Below the pieces are notes generated by a model that saw only the letters and a program-made list of their open reading frames with translations, was not told the DNA's origin and did not search any database. Shown one piece after another: positions 38,201 to 50,400 of a stretch of DNA of 64,000 nt. Source of the DNA: Phallusia mammillata (taxonomy: Eukaryota; Chordata; Ascidiacea; Phlebobranchia; Ascidiidae); assembly GCA_003260075.1 (NCBI GenBank), contig QLIY01000220.1, positions 101,302-165,301 on the forward strand. The letters run 5' to 3'. The position numbers and the translations under genes are program-made. How positions within the stretch are numbered: position 1 is the stretch's first letter; every line of letters begins with the position of its first letter.

Positions 38201-41200
38201 ATTACAAATGTTTTTGTGTACTGTCAAACAAAAAGTGATTATCTTTCGGTGTAGGTAGACCGTTTCAAATCCCTCAGTGCCTGCGCTAAAGAGTGAAAGT
38301 AAAATCATAACGTCATCGCTTTATGTAGCTCCTTGCCCTCTGAGCCGTCTGTAGTGTCTCTGTTTCATATGATATACCTTTGCACCCAATAGCCTAGGCA
38401 TCCTTTTGCCAGTGTGTGTGGGTATTGTGTGGAACTGAATAGCGTGCGGTAAATATATAGAGATCGTATGATCGGACACAGCACAATCGACCAAGTATTT
38501 TGGTCCTGGCGCGTACCGTTTGCTTCGCGTTGGTCGTTCAGACCGTTGTATCTTCGCTCACATGCGGCTTATAGAGCGATATCCTATGATACACGATAGT
38601 CGTATGCTCCTTGGCCTACATACTTTCAACTGTTGATGACATCGCCTATCATGTAGGTATTAACACGCCGTAATAAAATCCAAAGTAGGTTGGTTGGTTT
38701 AAAAACTAGTTATCGAGATTTGAATGGTGGTTCTTAACAGAGTAAAACACTTTCGTATTTGGAAATTGCGTTTTGTATTGTTGTGCGAACCAGTGTAATA
38801 CTAGTTCGCAAACCCACTGTAATAGTTGTAGCGCACAAAACAAACTTTATCACTTACGTTTAAACCTGGTCGCATGCTTAAAGTCTCTGGCGTGCAGGTA
38901 ATACAAGAGCGCTGTCTGTTTTTCGGTGGCTTTAGCAGGGATTAACACCAGATCGCGGAAAGTTCTCGAAGCCTGCTGTAGGATTAAGTCGATTGCAAGC
39001 AAACAGCACACACACAGCGGTTAATAAGGTCACCATTGTGTGTTGCCTGCTTTTGGCTGTGGCCAGAATTAAGACGCGATCGCACATAAGCCACAAAGGT
39101 GCTACTGTGCTGACGTGTATAGGCAACTTTACATGTTATCAATTTTGTGGAATTTCAGCACTGGGTATATTAATGGTTAACACTTTCTGATGTAATATAC
39201 AATGCCAGATGTATTTTAGCATTACGACGTGTTTCAAGCTAGACGCATGGTCTATTTTTGGAATTAGTTGTTTTTCCACTTGCGAACTTCGTATTAAAGT
39301 CAAGGCCGAAAAGTCATCTTCGATTTGACGCAGTTTAAAAGTCAAGAACCCAGACACGATTACGTGGGTACTTGTTTATTGACGGCGAACACACGTCACC
39401 AAACAAACTCGTAATATCTGTTTGCATTAACTCGCGCCCTATCAGCTCTTGTACTTGAATTTTGTTTACAACGTCAACTGATGTACGGTGCTGATTAGAC
39501 GAAGCCCTGCTATTTTAAACCGTGACCTCTTGCCGCTTTTTCGCTCCGGCCAGAGGACTAATTAGCTTAGCGAGGTTTTAACGGGCCACAACACATGCTT
39601 ACGTAATCTTGCAAGCGCGGTTTGCCCCCAAGACGACTCGAACGCCGAAAAACAACTGCGCTACCTTGTTTGGTGTTTCAACGGGCTTAGAGGCCGCTCG
39701 GCACGCGGTTTTACAGTATTTTAGCCAGACGCTTTTCGACTGCCACTGCTACAAGGCTAATTTCATACTTTACCCAAATTTTGCTGGGCTTCTATGAAAG
39801 TCTCTTGGAATACCAAGAAAAGCTTTGGTGTCACAATTTTTTGCCCTAGATTGTAGTTCGTTTATGTACTGTTAGGTATTTTTGGGAATTTGTTCCTAAT
39901 AAAAAAGGGTCAAAAAGTCTTTAAATTTTACTTGTGATAAAGAGAACACAGTTCATGGACTTTTATAAATATTAAAAGTTCAAATTATTTGAGACCCTTT
40001 TAGCAGATGCAACTGTGAACAACACACAGTGTTCACATTCAAGGTCACAGTTCTGTTAATCCTACAGCGTAGGTTAACTGCTTTGCCCTCTCTTCAACCA
40101 TTCACGTCCTTTTAAAATCGAAACGCGACTGTATCGATCCGTATGACGTCATAGAGCTTGAACAATCGACTCTCGAACGGCCTGATTGTCGGAATGACGC
40201 TCGCGTGCTCGATTATAAAAATTGAATGAAGTTTCCTATTAAATTTAGCGTCAGTTGGTGCTACTAGGCTACACTGATTTTTTTTAGTTTGCTGAATTAG
40301 ACAAAGTGATTCATATAGGCTGAAAACTAAAAGTTTTGTCCATTTCACAACGGCTTGTTTGTAAATATGATTTTTACTTACAATAATTATACTGTGTTTA
40401 GAAAGTTTTATGCCAACGAAAGGTGGGCACTTAACGCCATTTTCGTTTCCGTTCATTACGAAACTTCCTTGTTTCGTCTTAACGTGTTAACGCACACAGC
40501 CTAACACTTCAATTAAAGTAACCACAAACAAAAATGACCATTTCTTGTCGCAATTTTAAAGTTCCTCATGTGATATTGCGTCACAATGCAAGATGCAAAG
40601 TCGCGTCTCGTATTGAAATCTTGTCCTATCGCGATTTTGAACGTTTTGCCCGACGGCATTACACGGACACACTCCAAAAACGAATCGCGTCCTAATCGCG
40701 CATATATGTCTATGACGTCACAATGGTTTAGAAGTGTGTGACTGTGTCGAAGTGAGTGTGTAGTCGTGGCACGATTTATGACGTAGCAAGCTTATCTGTA
40801 CTGTATTGTGATCGCACATTGCGATATTTGTATAGCGTTTCTTTGTGGAAATGTTAAAGCTAAATTAGTGCGAGTTTTTTAGACGTTATGCGTACTTTTT
40901 CGCCGCAAATACTTAGTCATTCGCTGAATAACGTATATAACCGCCTTTAAAAGCGTTAAATTTGAGAGTTGTACCAAAAAAGGCTGCACGCTTATCAAAC
41001 ACGCGGTTTGTTCGTGTATTTAAGTACATGAACAAGATATTTTGAACTTTCAAAACTGAAATGTCAAATCAGAATATGCCATTTATGTTTCTGAGTGCAA
41101 AAAATTTGATACCCAAATTGCAGCTCATCAAATGTCAACATTAATAATTGCGGTTCACACAAATACATCAATTTCTGGCCCAACTATTATTACTGGGTCA

Positions 41201-41400
41201 GAAATGCCATAATTGGAGTTGTTTATAACTTAACGAACGCGGTTCAACCCAAACACACCACAGTGCAACGCGAAAATCGTGAGACAATATCGTTCCTTGT
41301 GTTAAGTTTGATCTGGGAGAGGGAGGGGTAACATTAGCGGACTTGCACTTTTGCCGCAACTGCCCTCGCCAACGTATTTCACCACAACAGGAAAAAAGAG
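32241..41400. other. Intergenic region without recognised gene
   Basis: About 9 kb with no exon-like sequence I can defend. It contains a family D MITE (37519-37758), TGACGTCA at 34717, 35725, 40144 and 40713, and GC/CpG-richer patches near 33640-33900 and 36270-36620. GTGAAC/GTTCAC is inverted at 40014-40035, next to TCAAGGTCA. Open frames up to 139 codons occur but show no recognisable domain. Confidence 0.5.
37519..37758. mobile_element. hAT-like MITE, family D, internally repeated
   Basis: It runs from CAGTGGTGGGATTCAGCC to AGTCCCACCACTG, flanked by GACACATA (37511-37518) and GACAGATA (37759-37766). The internal block with ACTGGTTACTGTCAATGG is repeated three times in tandem. Confidence 0.85.
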
Positions 41401-41680
41401 ACAACAAAAAATTGCCGTTGTTCGTTGAGCACCGCGAAAAATATATAAGTTAAGAGCAGCGGTCGATCGCGGGAAGACCAATATTCACGGGACATAGCGG
41501 AGCGCGCAGTCACCGTGGCCGGCGGCGGGCGAAGGCTGATTCACCATTTCTAGAACTCGCCGCTTTGCACGCGATCTCGAAATCCAACTATGACGTAATC
41601 CTCGCGCGCCTTTCTGGCTCACCTGTCTTCACGTGCGTTACCATGGCGATCACCGAAAGTAGGGCGCCCGCTATTTTTAA
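41400..41680 (+). promoter_or_regulatory. Promoter-like GC-rich patch with TATA box
   Basis: AAATATATAAG near 41439-41449 is followed by CpG-rich sequence (GGCCGGCGGCGGGCG, GCGCGC) and TGACGTAA near 41591. TATA plus GC-rich sequence suggests a plus-strand start site near 41475. No open frame downstream matches a known protein, so this is only a candidate promoter. Confidence 0.3.
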
Positions 41681-42145
41681 CCCGTGTTGTTGACTACGTT
41701 GGGTTTTTATGCAAACTACCCAGGGATTTTGAACAAATATTGTCAATGTTTCGTGCCTTTGTGTAAACTTGGGCTTGAAAACAGTTTTAATTAAAATGGG
41801 GAATTGAACTCTTTAAAATTGTGTTTTTCTGTTAAATTTAAAAAAAATTGAAAACGTTTTTACTGTGGGCTTCGAAACAATGTATTTGTCAAATATATTT
41901 TGCTGTTGTATCTTAAACGGAATTTTAAGAAATCACCTATTTTCTGAAATACAACGTCGGTTTAAAATTTTCCAGTAGTGTTGTCGACGTCAAAAACTTA
42001 TGAATTCACCACAAAGAATGTGGTAATACGCACTCTAGCGGCCGAAACCGCGAACAAATCCGCTATTATACATGATTGTCAAGCAGAGCGGATTCTACGA
42101 GCAGATTCACCTAAAATGGCTTTGCGGTCTGAAACCATCCTAGCG

Positions 42146-42185
<40 letters not shown>
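42146..42185. repeat. Poly-C run, 40 bases
   Basis: An uninterrupted C run between CATCCTAGCG and ACGATAGCG. Unlike the other long runs, no transposon termini are evident around it. The proline- and glycine-rich frames here are repeat artefacts. Confidence 0.95.
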
Positions 42186-43659
42186 ACGATAGCGTTTTCC
42201 GTGGCTCGAGTCTTTTTGCCTTATATAGCCGCCGATGGTATCGCAGCTTTAGAGCTTCGACGCGCGCGTTTTTCGCTGTTTCTGAGCCGTTTGCTGCAAG
42301 CGTTTGTTGCTGCGACAATGGGGAATTTCCGATGTGTTTGGTCGCATTAGCTGACATAATGATGATTATCTGTTTTTAAGCATTTTAATCCATTTTGCTT
42401 TGGCCTTAGTTCAGTTTTTGTAAATTTAATTTAAGCATTATGACTAAGCAATCTCTTAGCTGGCATAGAAATTCAAAAATACAACATTCGAATTTACCAA
42501 TTCTATTTGAATAAGTCCGTAACTGTCCAGCATAAACATAACCAGTGGTTTATTATTGTTACGGTTTATAAACAGTACACTTTAAAATAGAAAGTTATTC
42601 GCATCACACCAGTTTCTTTGCCACTCTTTTGCCAACAAAACACACACTACAAAGGCCCAAATAGACGTAAAAACGACATGCTTTATAATTTCCACCTTAT
42701 AATCCTCATCAAACTAATGAACAGATATGTGTACAGTTTCTTTTTTGGACACTTTTTTGCAAAATTACAGTCGGATTTAGTGTCAAAATGTTTGCACACA
42801 GTGACACAGTCCAACATATGTCTTCATTCAAATTTGTTTGCGTCGAATTGCAGATGAATTTCATCTTTATTACCCTTCTCTCTATCAGCATTATCGTCTT
42901 GCTTGTTTTCGATTTTCGCCTATGACGAAGTCGCGCGCCCCCGTTCCAAAATTAGCGGTCGTCCCTAGCAACGATTATTACGCATGCGCTATTATTGCGT
43001 CCCCCCCTCAAGAGGCGGACAATTACATCTACGCTTTTAATGAAGAACACGACTGTTGCGTGTTGCGTCATAATTCATGTTCGCTCGCTCACGCTTAGTT
43101 GCTCAACAAGAGGTTTTGTGCACAATCCTGCAATCCAAGTTGGCACAATAGGCCTGTTACGTCATAGAGAGCTGTATTATTCTTGTTTCCTGCCGTAGAG
43201 TCGCGGTCATAAAGTGATTTAAGAGGAGTTGATAAACCGGTTCGGTATTACCGCACGCATCAAATGTAGAAGTATTACCGCGTAAATAGGAGTGCTTTTG
43301 CGCTTGTTGTAAATTTACCAATTTCTTTGTGCATCAATTAAAGTCATTAAACAAGACACCAATAAAAACCAGCGAACAGAAATCCCTTAAATTAGTGATA
43401 ATGGCATTTAACATTCGCCAAAAAAACATTTGAAAATCAAATGCCGCTTTTTCAGACGGTTTGGGCGTATATATTTCCCACATACAACTCAAAAATCAAA
43501 TACAAAACGATTTTAGCGTTTTCTGGATCATAACTATTATGATACAAGTCTTTGTTTTGGTTCGCAAGCAAATGCAATTGATGGTGTTCCTTGATACTTG
43601 ATTTTTCGTCGGTCGATGAATTCATGAACTCAGGATTTCATTTACGCAAGTTGACAAGC

Positions 43660-43870
43660 ATCATATTGCACACGATCTTTAAATTACGCAACACTTTGAT
43701 CGCACCGCCATGACGTAAATACGCAAACTCCCAAAGGGGCGAACACACACTAGTACATTGCTCTGCTTGTCAATCAACCACCGCAATTGCTGATTACCTG
43801 TGATTGGTCAGGATTCAAGCCAATCAGCGTCCAGGACGTGCCTCGTGACCAGCACCGGTTTACGCCTTGA
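43660..43870. promoter_or_regulatory. Inverted CCAAT-box pair in regulatory-looking patch
   Basis: TGATTGGT at 43801-43808 and GCCAATCA at 43819-43826 form an inverted pair of NF-Y-type CCAAT boxes. CGCCATGACGTAAATACGC lies just upstream near 43704. No adjacent gene start could be identified. Confidence 0.35.
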
Positions 43871-46117
43871 TTAAGTAATTTTCGTTGGTGTCTTGACCCT
43901 CCTACGCGTTTTTCAGGGTTAATTGGGTTTAGTGGTTAGTTAAGGTTACAGCCAAGCAGGTGGTATGCCTGTAATTAACTAAACCTGTTTGCCTAGCCCT
44001 GGGAAAATGGCTCTTTAGATTTGGGCGGTGCTTGAAAACAGGGCCAAAACCAGGCTTCTAGAAACTTCCATTATTTGTTTTTCATGTAAGCAAATAAAAC
44101 TTTGCAATATTTAAATATTTATTGTTACGTCACAACAAGTACAGTCAAGGTACTATGACGTAACATTCACCTTTTGTGCACACATTCAATATTTAACCTC
44201 GTGCTTTCCTATTTTGTGTCCCAAATCACGATGGAAAATTCGGGGTAATTACCCATTTTACCCCTACTTTTTGCGTGGGGCGGGGAATTTACGCCCCAAC
44301 GCTTATCAAACGACCTTTGTGACGTCACATAGCTGTACTCGAAACTGTCCCTCGTGTGTGGGTGGCCCCAGCGCGAAAGTGGCCCCAAACCCCCGTTCAA
44401 GGACGGGGTCCCGTTTGGGGTTGTGTGCCCACGTGATGTAACCGTGGCAACTAACGTACATACAGAGCGAGGAGGGCGTACCGCTGTTTGCTACGTTTAT
44501 TTACTCCGTTACTTGGTGCAATGCTGTGGTTTAAATTGCAATGTTGGATGTAAATAGGTATTTAGGTTAAAGTTGAAAACAAACTATAAATATCGTCGTC
44601 TGTTGTTGCCAATATTACTTTTTACGGAGTTTTGAAATCAGTTAAAAGTAACAGCGTGTAATGAACCGCTCAAAAGCTGTTTCGTAAAATACTAACAGTT
44701 TTCAACTTAATAGCGCCAGTCACTCTATTTGCTTTGTGACGCAACAGTGTTGTTTGAGTATATTTGTGACGCAATAAATCGGCGTTAACTATATTTGCAA
44801 TGTCGAAAGAAATTGCGTAGCTGGGCAGCCAATTGTTTGACTTTACAAATCCAACTTTGCCCAGTTGATTCACTTACAAGTGTGTGTTAAAACTGGAACC
44901 GGAGTCGCTTAAATGTAAATCACTAATTCCTACAAGTAGGGACATTATAAAAGATTTTAGAACCAACCTTAAATGCATCTGTGCCGCTTAAATGTGGATT
45001 ACAAACGTTTGTAAATAGAGACGTTATTGAAGTTTTTGAACCAAACTTATACGTATCGACTCTTCCCTTATATTAACCCACGCAGCAATAAATTAGCACA
45101 ATGTTGTCCAATTATTCAATTAACGTTTTAAACGGCCAGGGCTATTTCTCTCTTATTGTAAATGTTTTGAGTTCTATGAAAGATTTTAGAACTGTTACTG
45201 TTGTCGTTTATTGGCTCTTAGAACTGTTACTGATGTGTTTAAACTTAACAAAACAGGGCACTTGCGTTAACTTTATTTTTTTCGCTGTGAAGTGGGTTCG
45301 CAAACCACCTTTGTGCAAGCAGGCATTACATCAGGTGATCAGATGGTTTCATAACGCGAGTTGCACCTAAATTCGTCGATCTATGCAACTTGCGCAAAAT
45401 GCAAACAACATGTGTGGAATGTTCGAAGCGATTGCAAGCGTTGTGTGTGTGTGTTGCAAACATTACGACCTCCGTATAACTTGTTTGCTCTCATCCGCCG
45501 AAATAACGGCCCGAAAAAGAAGCGTCCACTCGCGTGCCTTTACGCATGACATCGTTTGCGGCACTCTGGTATTTTTCCACCCTCCCCACCAAGTGGGCCC
45601 GCGTGTCACCTGATTCAAGGTTGACCCAATTCATCACGGTTTTGTCCATTTTTTTTCTTTTGCTTCCAAAACCACATTGTCCATAATATGTGAAATTAAT
45701 TTTCTATTTGAATAAGGTCTAATGGTGTCGCACTTCTTTCAGCGAAATCGTAAATCTAAATACACTGAGCATAAGAATTACACACATTCATAGATTTAAG
45801 TGCAATAATATATACTCAATTAAAATGTATTAAATGATTTTTACATTTTTTGTCTTTTAAACTACCGTTTCGGACATTTCTGTAAGATGGTAGATTGTTG
45901 ATTTGGCGTTTGTTAAAATCTTCTCATAAGATTAAATGACATGCGATAAAGCAGAATTTGTTCGGTTTCTAATCAACTTGAAGTCACTTTATTGTATAAA
46001 TAGAATCGACGTTTTCGGGATTAAAATTAATTATAGAATCCCTGATTATGTGATTAGGGCTTTACAATAAACAGCCACTCCCTTCTTTATCGCACAAAGC
46101 ATCGAAAACCCGAGAAA

Positions 46118-46470
46118 TTAACACAACAACTGTCGTGTCTGAAGGGCTAAAGGAGTCGAACACTGTTGTTCATTGTGGACGAACGACCGTAAAAAGCGCC
46201 ATAAATGGCGAGGCTGGTGTGTTATGGAATCCGCGGAATTATAGCATTTTTGCTCCTTCTCTGCGCGCGCGACAGCATAAACAGCAATTTTGTCGCTTGT
46301 CCCACCCGTTGCATAATGTTGTGCCTTTCGAACGTCAAAAAGTCGCTTTTCGAAAGATTGTTCCGCGTTGTCGGACAAAATTGCTGGCAGTTCGTGATTT
46401 CGAGGGGAAAATTGCAAAGGAGAATTTGCACCGATGCCTTTTGCGGTCGCGGGGAGATTTAAAATAGATT
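46118..46470 (+). other. GC-richer open region with a small signal-peptide-like ORF
   Basis: About 350 bp is open on several frames of both strands. The plus-strand frame from ATG 46205 to 46462 encodes 85 residues, starting with a hydrophobic stretch (IRGIIAFLLLLCA) and containing several cysteines. The start context is good (A at -3, G at +4). I recognise no homologue and cannot tell a real gene from a CpG-rich regulatory region. Confidence 0.2.
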
Positions 46471-47350
46471 TGTTTTCGATTGTGGCGATGTCGAGTTAAC
46501 CTTGACGTTTTTGACCTTGTTAACTACGTCACGGATCATTTCACACCTATTCAAGTGGTGACGTTGATTGATTGAACAGTTAACGGTTTTTATTTCGTCG
46601 TTTGGACTGTTTTGTGAAGGTTATCGGATGGCAAGTTAACTCATTAGGTTGTCATACATGGGCATAAGTGCAAATATATTTGGGGAAGTACGAACTTAAA
46701 ATGCCAACCTTTAACCCTTTCAAATATAAGGTGGAATACAAATTTGTGCTGTACAGCAAACCAAACCGCAATTTTCCGAGACCTAAAATGTTTGATGAAA
46801 AATTTACAAACCAAAATGCAAACGCAGAAAACCAATCCAATCTCGCATCTGTTGTTTACGGCAGCCCCACAAGATCCAATCAGCGCAACGTATTTGATAC
46901 GGCTGTGTTGCACGGAGGGGCGGCAAATCAGATTTGTGGTCAGGGGTGCGCGTGCTCCCCCAATGCTGTCAGAAACGTCAGTAGTCCCCCACATCACAGA
47001 AAACATCAATTATTTATCGGGCAGCGCGATGCATCGGCACTGTGACGTCACTATGCATAATCGAAAATTAGGAAATGGGATAAAAACGCGGGAATGCGTA
47101 AATGGCGCAGAGCTAATGCATTTTTTTGCCGAATTTTTTGCTGAACATATTTCATCCAATCAAATAAGTTAAATTTATAGCGCGCGAATTTGATATCGCC
47201 AAAAAAGTCACCAATTGCGGGTTTTGGCATTGTGACACCACAAACGAGAACAACGAATTTCGGAAATATTTGATTGTTTTCTGTTCGATGCGATTATCTG
47301 CCACGCGATCCGCCGCTTACGTAAGCGATGTTCTGTGGATAAAGTTTAAG

Positions 47351-47416
47351 TTAATAAAAGCCCGAGGCATGCAGAGGCCAAATCCACTCCTCTTTCTCTC
47401 TTGTTGAAGTTCTAGA
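47351..47416 (+). promoter_or_regulatory. Candidate core promoter / 5' UTR of the phosphatase
   Basis: The TATA-like TTAATAAAAG (47351-47360) is followed about 30 bp later by the pyrimidine stretch CACTCCTCTTTCTCTCTTG (47385-47403) and the candidate first ATG at 47417. Position and composition fit a start site. No transcript data support it here. Confidence 0.3.
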
Positions 47417-50400
47417 ATGCTCAGATTGTTATCTACAGTTCGAACTACTTTTAGCTGCTCACGCGGCCGCGGTGGTGTTGGTGTCGTGACTCGTGATTTT
47501 TCACGTGATTGATTAAGACGTTATCTCGTGATAAATGACATTTTTTGTGATATTTTTCTGGGACTTTTTAAAATCAATGGCATTTTTTCCAAACTTAAAC
47601 TGACAACTCCAGGGCTTCATAACACACTGTAACTTCATTAAAAACAAAGTAGATTTAGTCAATTTTCTCAAAATTTTCCGTTTTTATTTGCAGAAGAGCT
47701 GGACGAACTGAAACACTCGTGTTCGGTTCCAAACAACATGAGAACAAGCACAAACGACAACAACAACACTAGCACTTCGGACAATCACACCAACAGCAAC
47801 ACGCACAACGACAAAAACATGAAATTTCACGCAGCTCTGACGTCACAAGAGCCGATGACGTCACTCGGGGTGCCCAAGCAGTCGGGGAATCCCCGGACTC
47901 CCCCAGTGTCACGTGGTACTCTGTCCCAGCCCTGTCTGTCGGAGTCCGCTAACGTCGGGGTCACCAGTATATTCCCACATCTGTTTCTTGGATCTCAGAA
48001 CGACGCCTCGGACGAGGTTGGTATTTTTTTTCGTGATTAATTTCAGAGCTAGTTAAAAAAAAAACGGTTTAAAGCACTGGTTCTCAAACTTTTCTATTGT
48101 CGGGGTCAAATGGTAGTTTTTTAAGTGTGGAAGCAGCCGCAAAAAGCGAAACCTCATAACATCACTAAAGACTATTTCCTTGAAAGCTAAAATAGCAATC
48201 TTTGGTGGTTTTCTGAGGTCTGGTGCGAGCCGCAAATAAGTAGTTGTGAGCTACATGCGGCCCTAACAGCCGCGTTTGAGAATCGCTGGTTTAGCCTGCT
48301 TCGTTAAAAGCCCTAATGACGTGTTATTGTAAATTTTTCAGTTATTGTCCTAATGCCGTAATGCCGTCTTTTAACTGATTTAATATCTTTCATAATCATA
48401 GAAATCACAGTTTTGGATATTCTTGATATTAAACTTTACCACATTTGCAACTGTTTTGATAAAAGCTTTTAAAAAGTCATAGAATCTCCCTTGGTTTAAA
48501 TACTTTTGCCGTTTCACTCGAATTTGTGCCCCAAGGCCGAATAAAACTAAAAGTTACATGCTCATGCTAATCTCTATTATTTCGTCACAAGGTGATGATG
48601 AAAGACAATGCAATCTCGAATGTCCTCAATGTTAGTTGCAACTGCGCGCGCCCCCCACATCTCGATGATCAGCACTTCCGGCGCATTGCAGTGAGAGACA
48701 ACTATCAGGAAAAAATCACTCCCTACTTGGACGAAGCTGTAAAATTCATAGGTATGTACTTGTGACTTCTGCACATGGCTGATTAGGGAAGCGACATTGA
48801 CACTAAACAGACGCCGCTTGTCGTTAGGAGTGTCGGATTGCTGTCTTGTGTGTAGCTGGGGTCGTGAAGTTCAAGGCTTGGCTAAATGCAAATTATCTTT
48901 AGCTGCCACTTGTTTTTTTTAAGCTTTAGTAAAATAGTGCAGCAACCAATATGTATTTTTGCACGCAAAACGCACAAACCAGGTACCAAGCACGCTTTTG
49001 TTTAAAATTATCTTCAAATGCAATGTGTTTTTGAGCTATATTGTTTTAGTGGAATAACCAATATGTATTTTTGCACACAAAACGCACTAACGGGTTTTGA
49101 GCACGTTTCTTAAAAAGGGTAAAAAATAAAGCAAAAAATACTATTCAAAGCCAAAAAATATAGTTTTTCGTTTAATTGCTGAGCTGTGAACGTGTAAAAC
49201 TTACAATCTTTTGGTGTTCGGTGCTCGGTCGATAAATTAAACTGTCCTTGTTTGACCTCACGGTATCTATGGCAACGCAGTGCTGAAATTAAAACCGGAC
49301 GATTTTCCGTTGGGCAAAGTGCTAAGCACATCGATCTGAATTCCAGAACCGATCGATTGTGTCTTTAAACTTGCCCCTTTTTTCGCGCACTGATCCATTT
49401 CCGTCGGAAACAAATTCTCGCTTTAAAAAAATTCTAGAAATTGTTTCTAGGCTGAAAAAAGTCATGAAAAATGTGCAGTAAACCTCGGTCAATCCGGACC
49501 CTTTTAGACCAAAAAAATTTCGATTAGTTAAAGACTTACCACATAACAAATCATTTGTACCTCAAGTTTTGTCCGAATTATGCAAAGATCCGATTTACTG
49601 TATTTGATCAAAAAAATATGACCGTTAATGCTTTTGCCCAATATCTCCGTTTCTCTTTCTAAGTTTTAAATCGTTCTTTTACAGAATCGGCTCGTGTAAA
49701 GAACGAACGAGTTCTCGTCCACTGCTTGGCTGGAGTATCTCGTTCAGCCACAGTTGCCATCGCTTACGTCATGTACTACTTGCGACTCGGCTCCGATGAC
49801 GCTTACAGGTAAATTGTGATGTAGATCAAGTTCATGTTTTTGTGTTATCGACTCGTGAAGTGGTATAACCAAGTGCGTGACATATTCACGATTTCTGAAT
49901 GTACGATTGTTTGAAGCTAGCCTAAATGTTTTCAAACCCAAATTTTTGTTGAAAAAGTGCTGGGTTTTTGTGCATTTGTAGTGTCGATACTTCATGACTT
50001 TTTTGACAACAATGGTGGTTGTATTGACTGTAAAAACAACACTGTTTATTACGTCATACGAAAACTGCATAAAGTGTATTATTAGTCAAACAAACATTGC
50101 TCAGTAACGGCCATTGCCTCCGATCTATGACATAGTTGCACAGGTGGTTTTTTAGACCGTTGCAAATTTCTTGATCCCCTAAACAACTGCGCATAAAGCG
50201 AACTTTAATTTCTGTTTTGTCTCCTGTGACTCAGTTAGAGAGTCAGTCTTGAGATTCTTTCAGGACCCAAAGGACGCACAGGTTTCTAGCCTTCGTACTA
50301 CGTCTTATAACAAGTCGTTTTTCCCATGGGTTTTCAGGCACGTTTAGACTTGTACAAGCTAAGGGTTTTACTGTTACATTGTTTCAAGGGTCGCCGAAAA

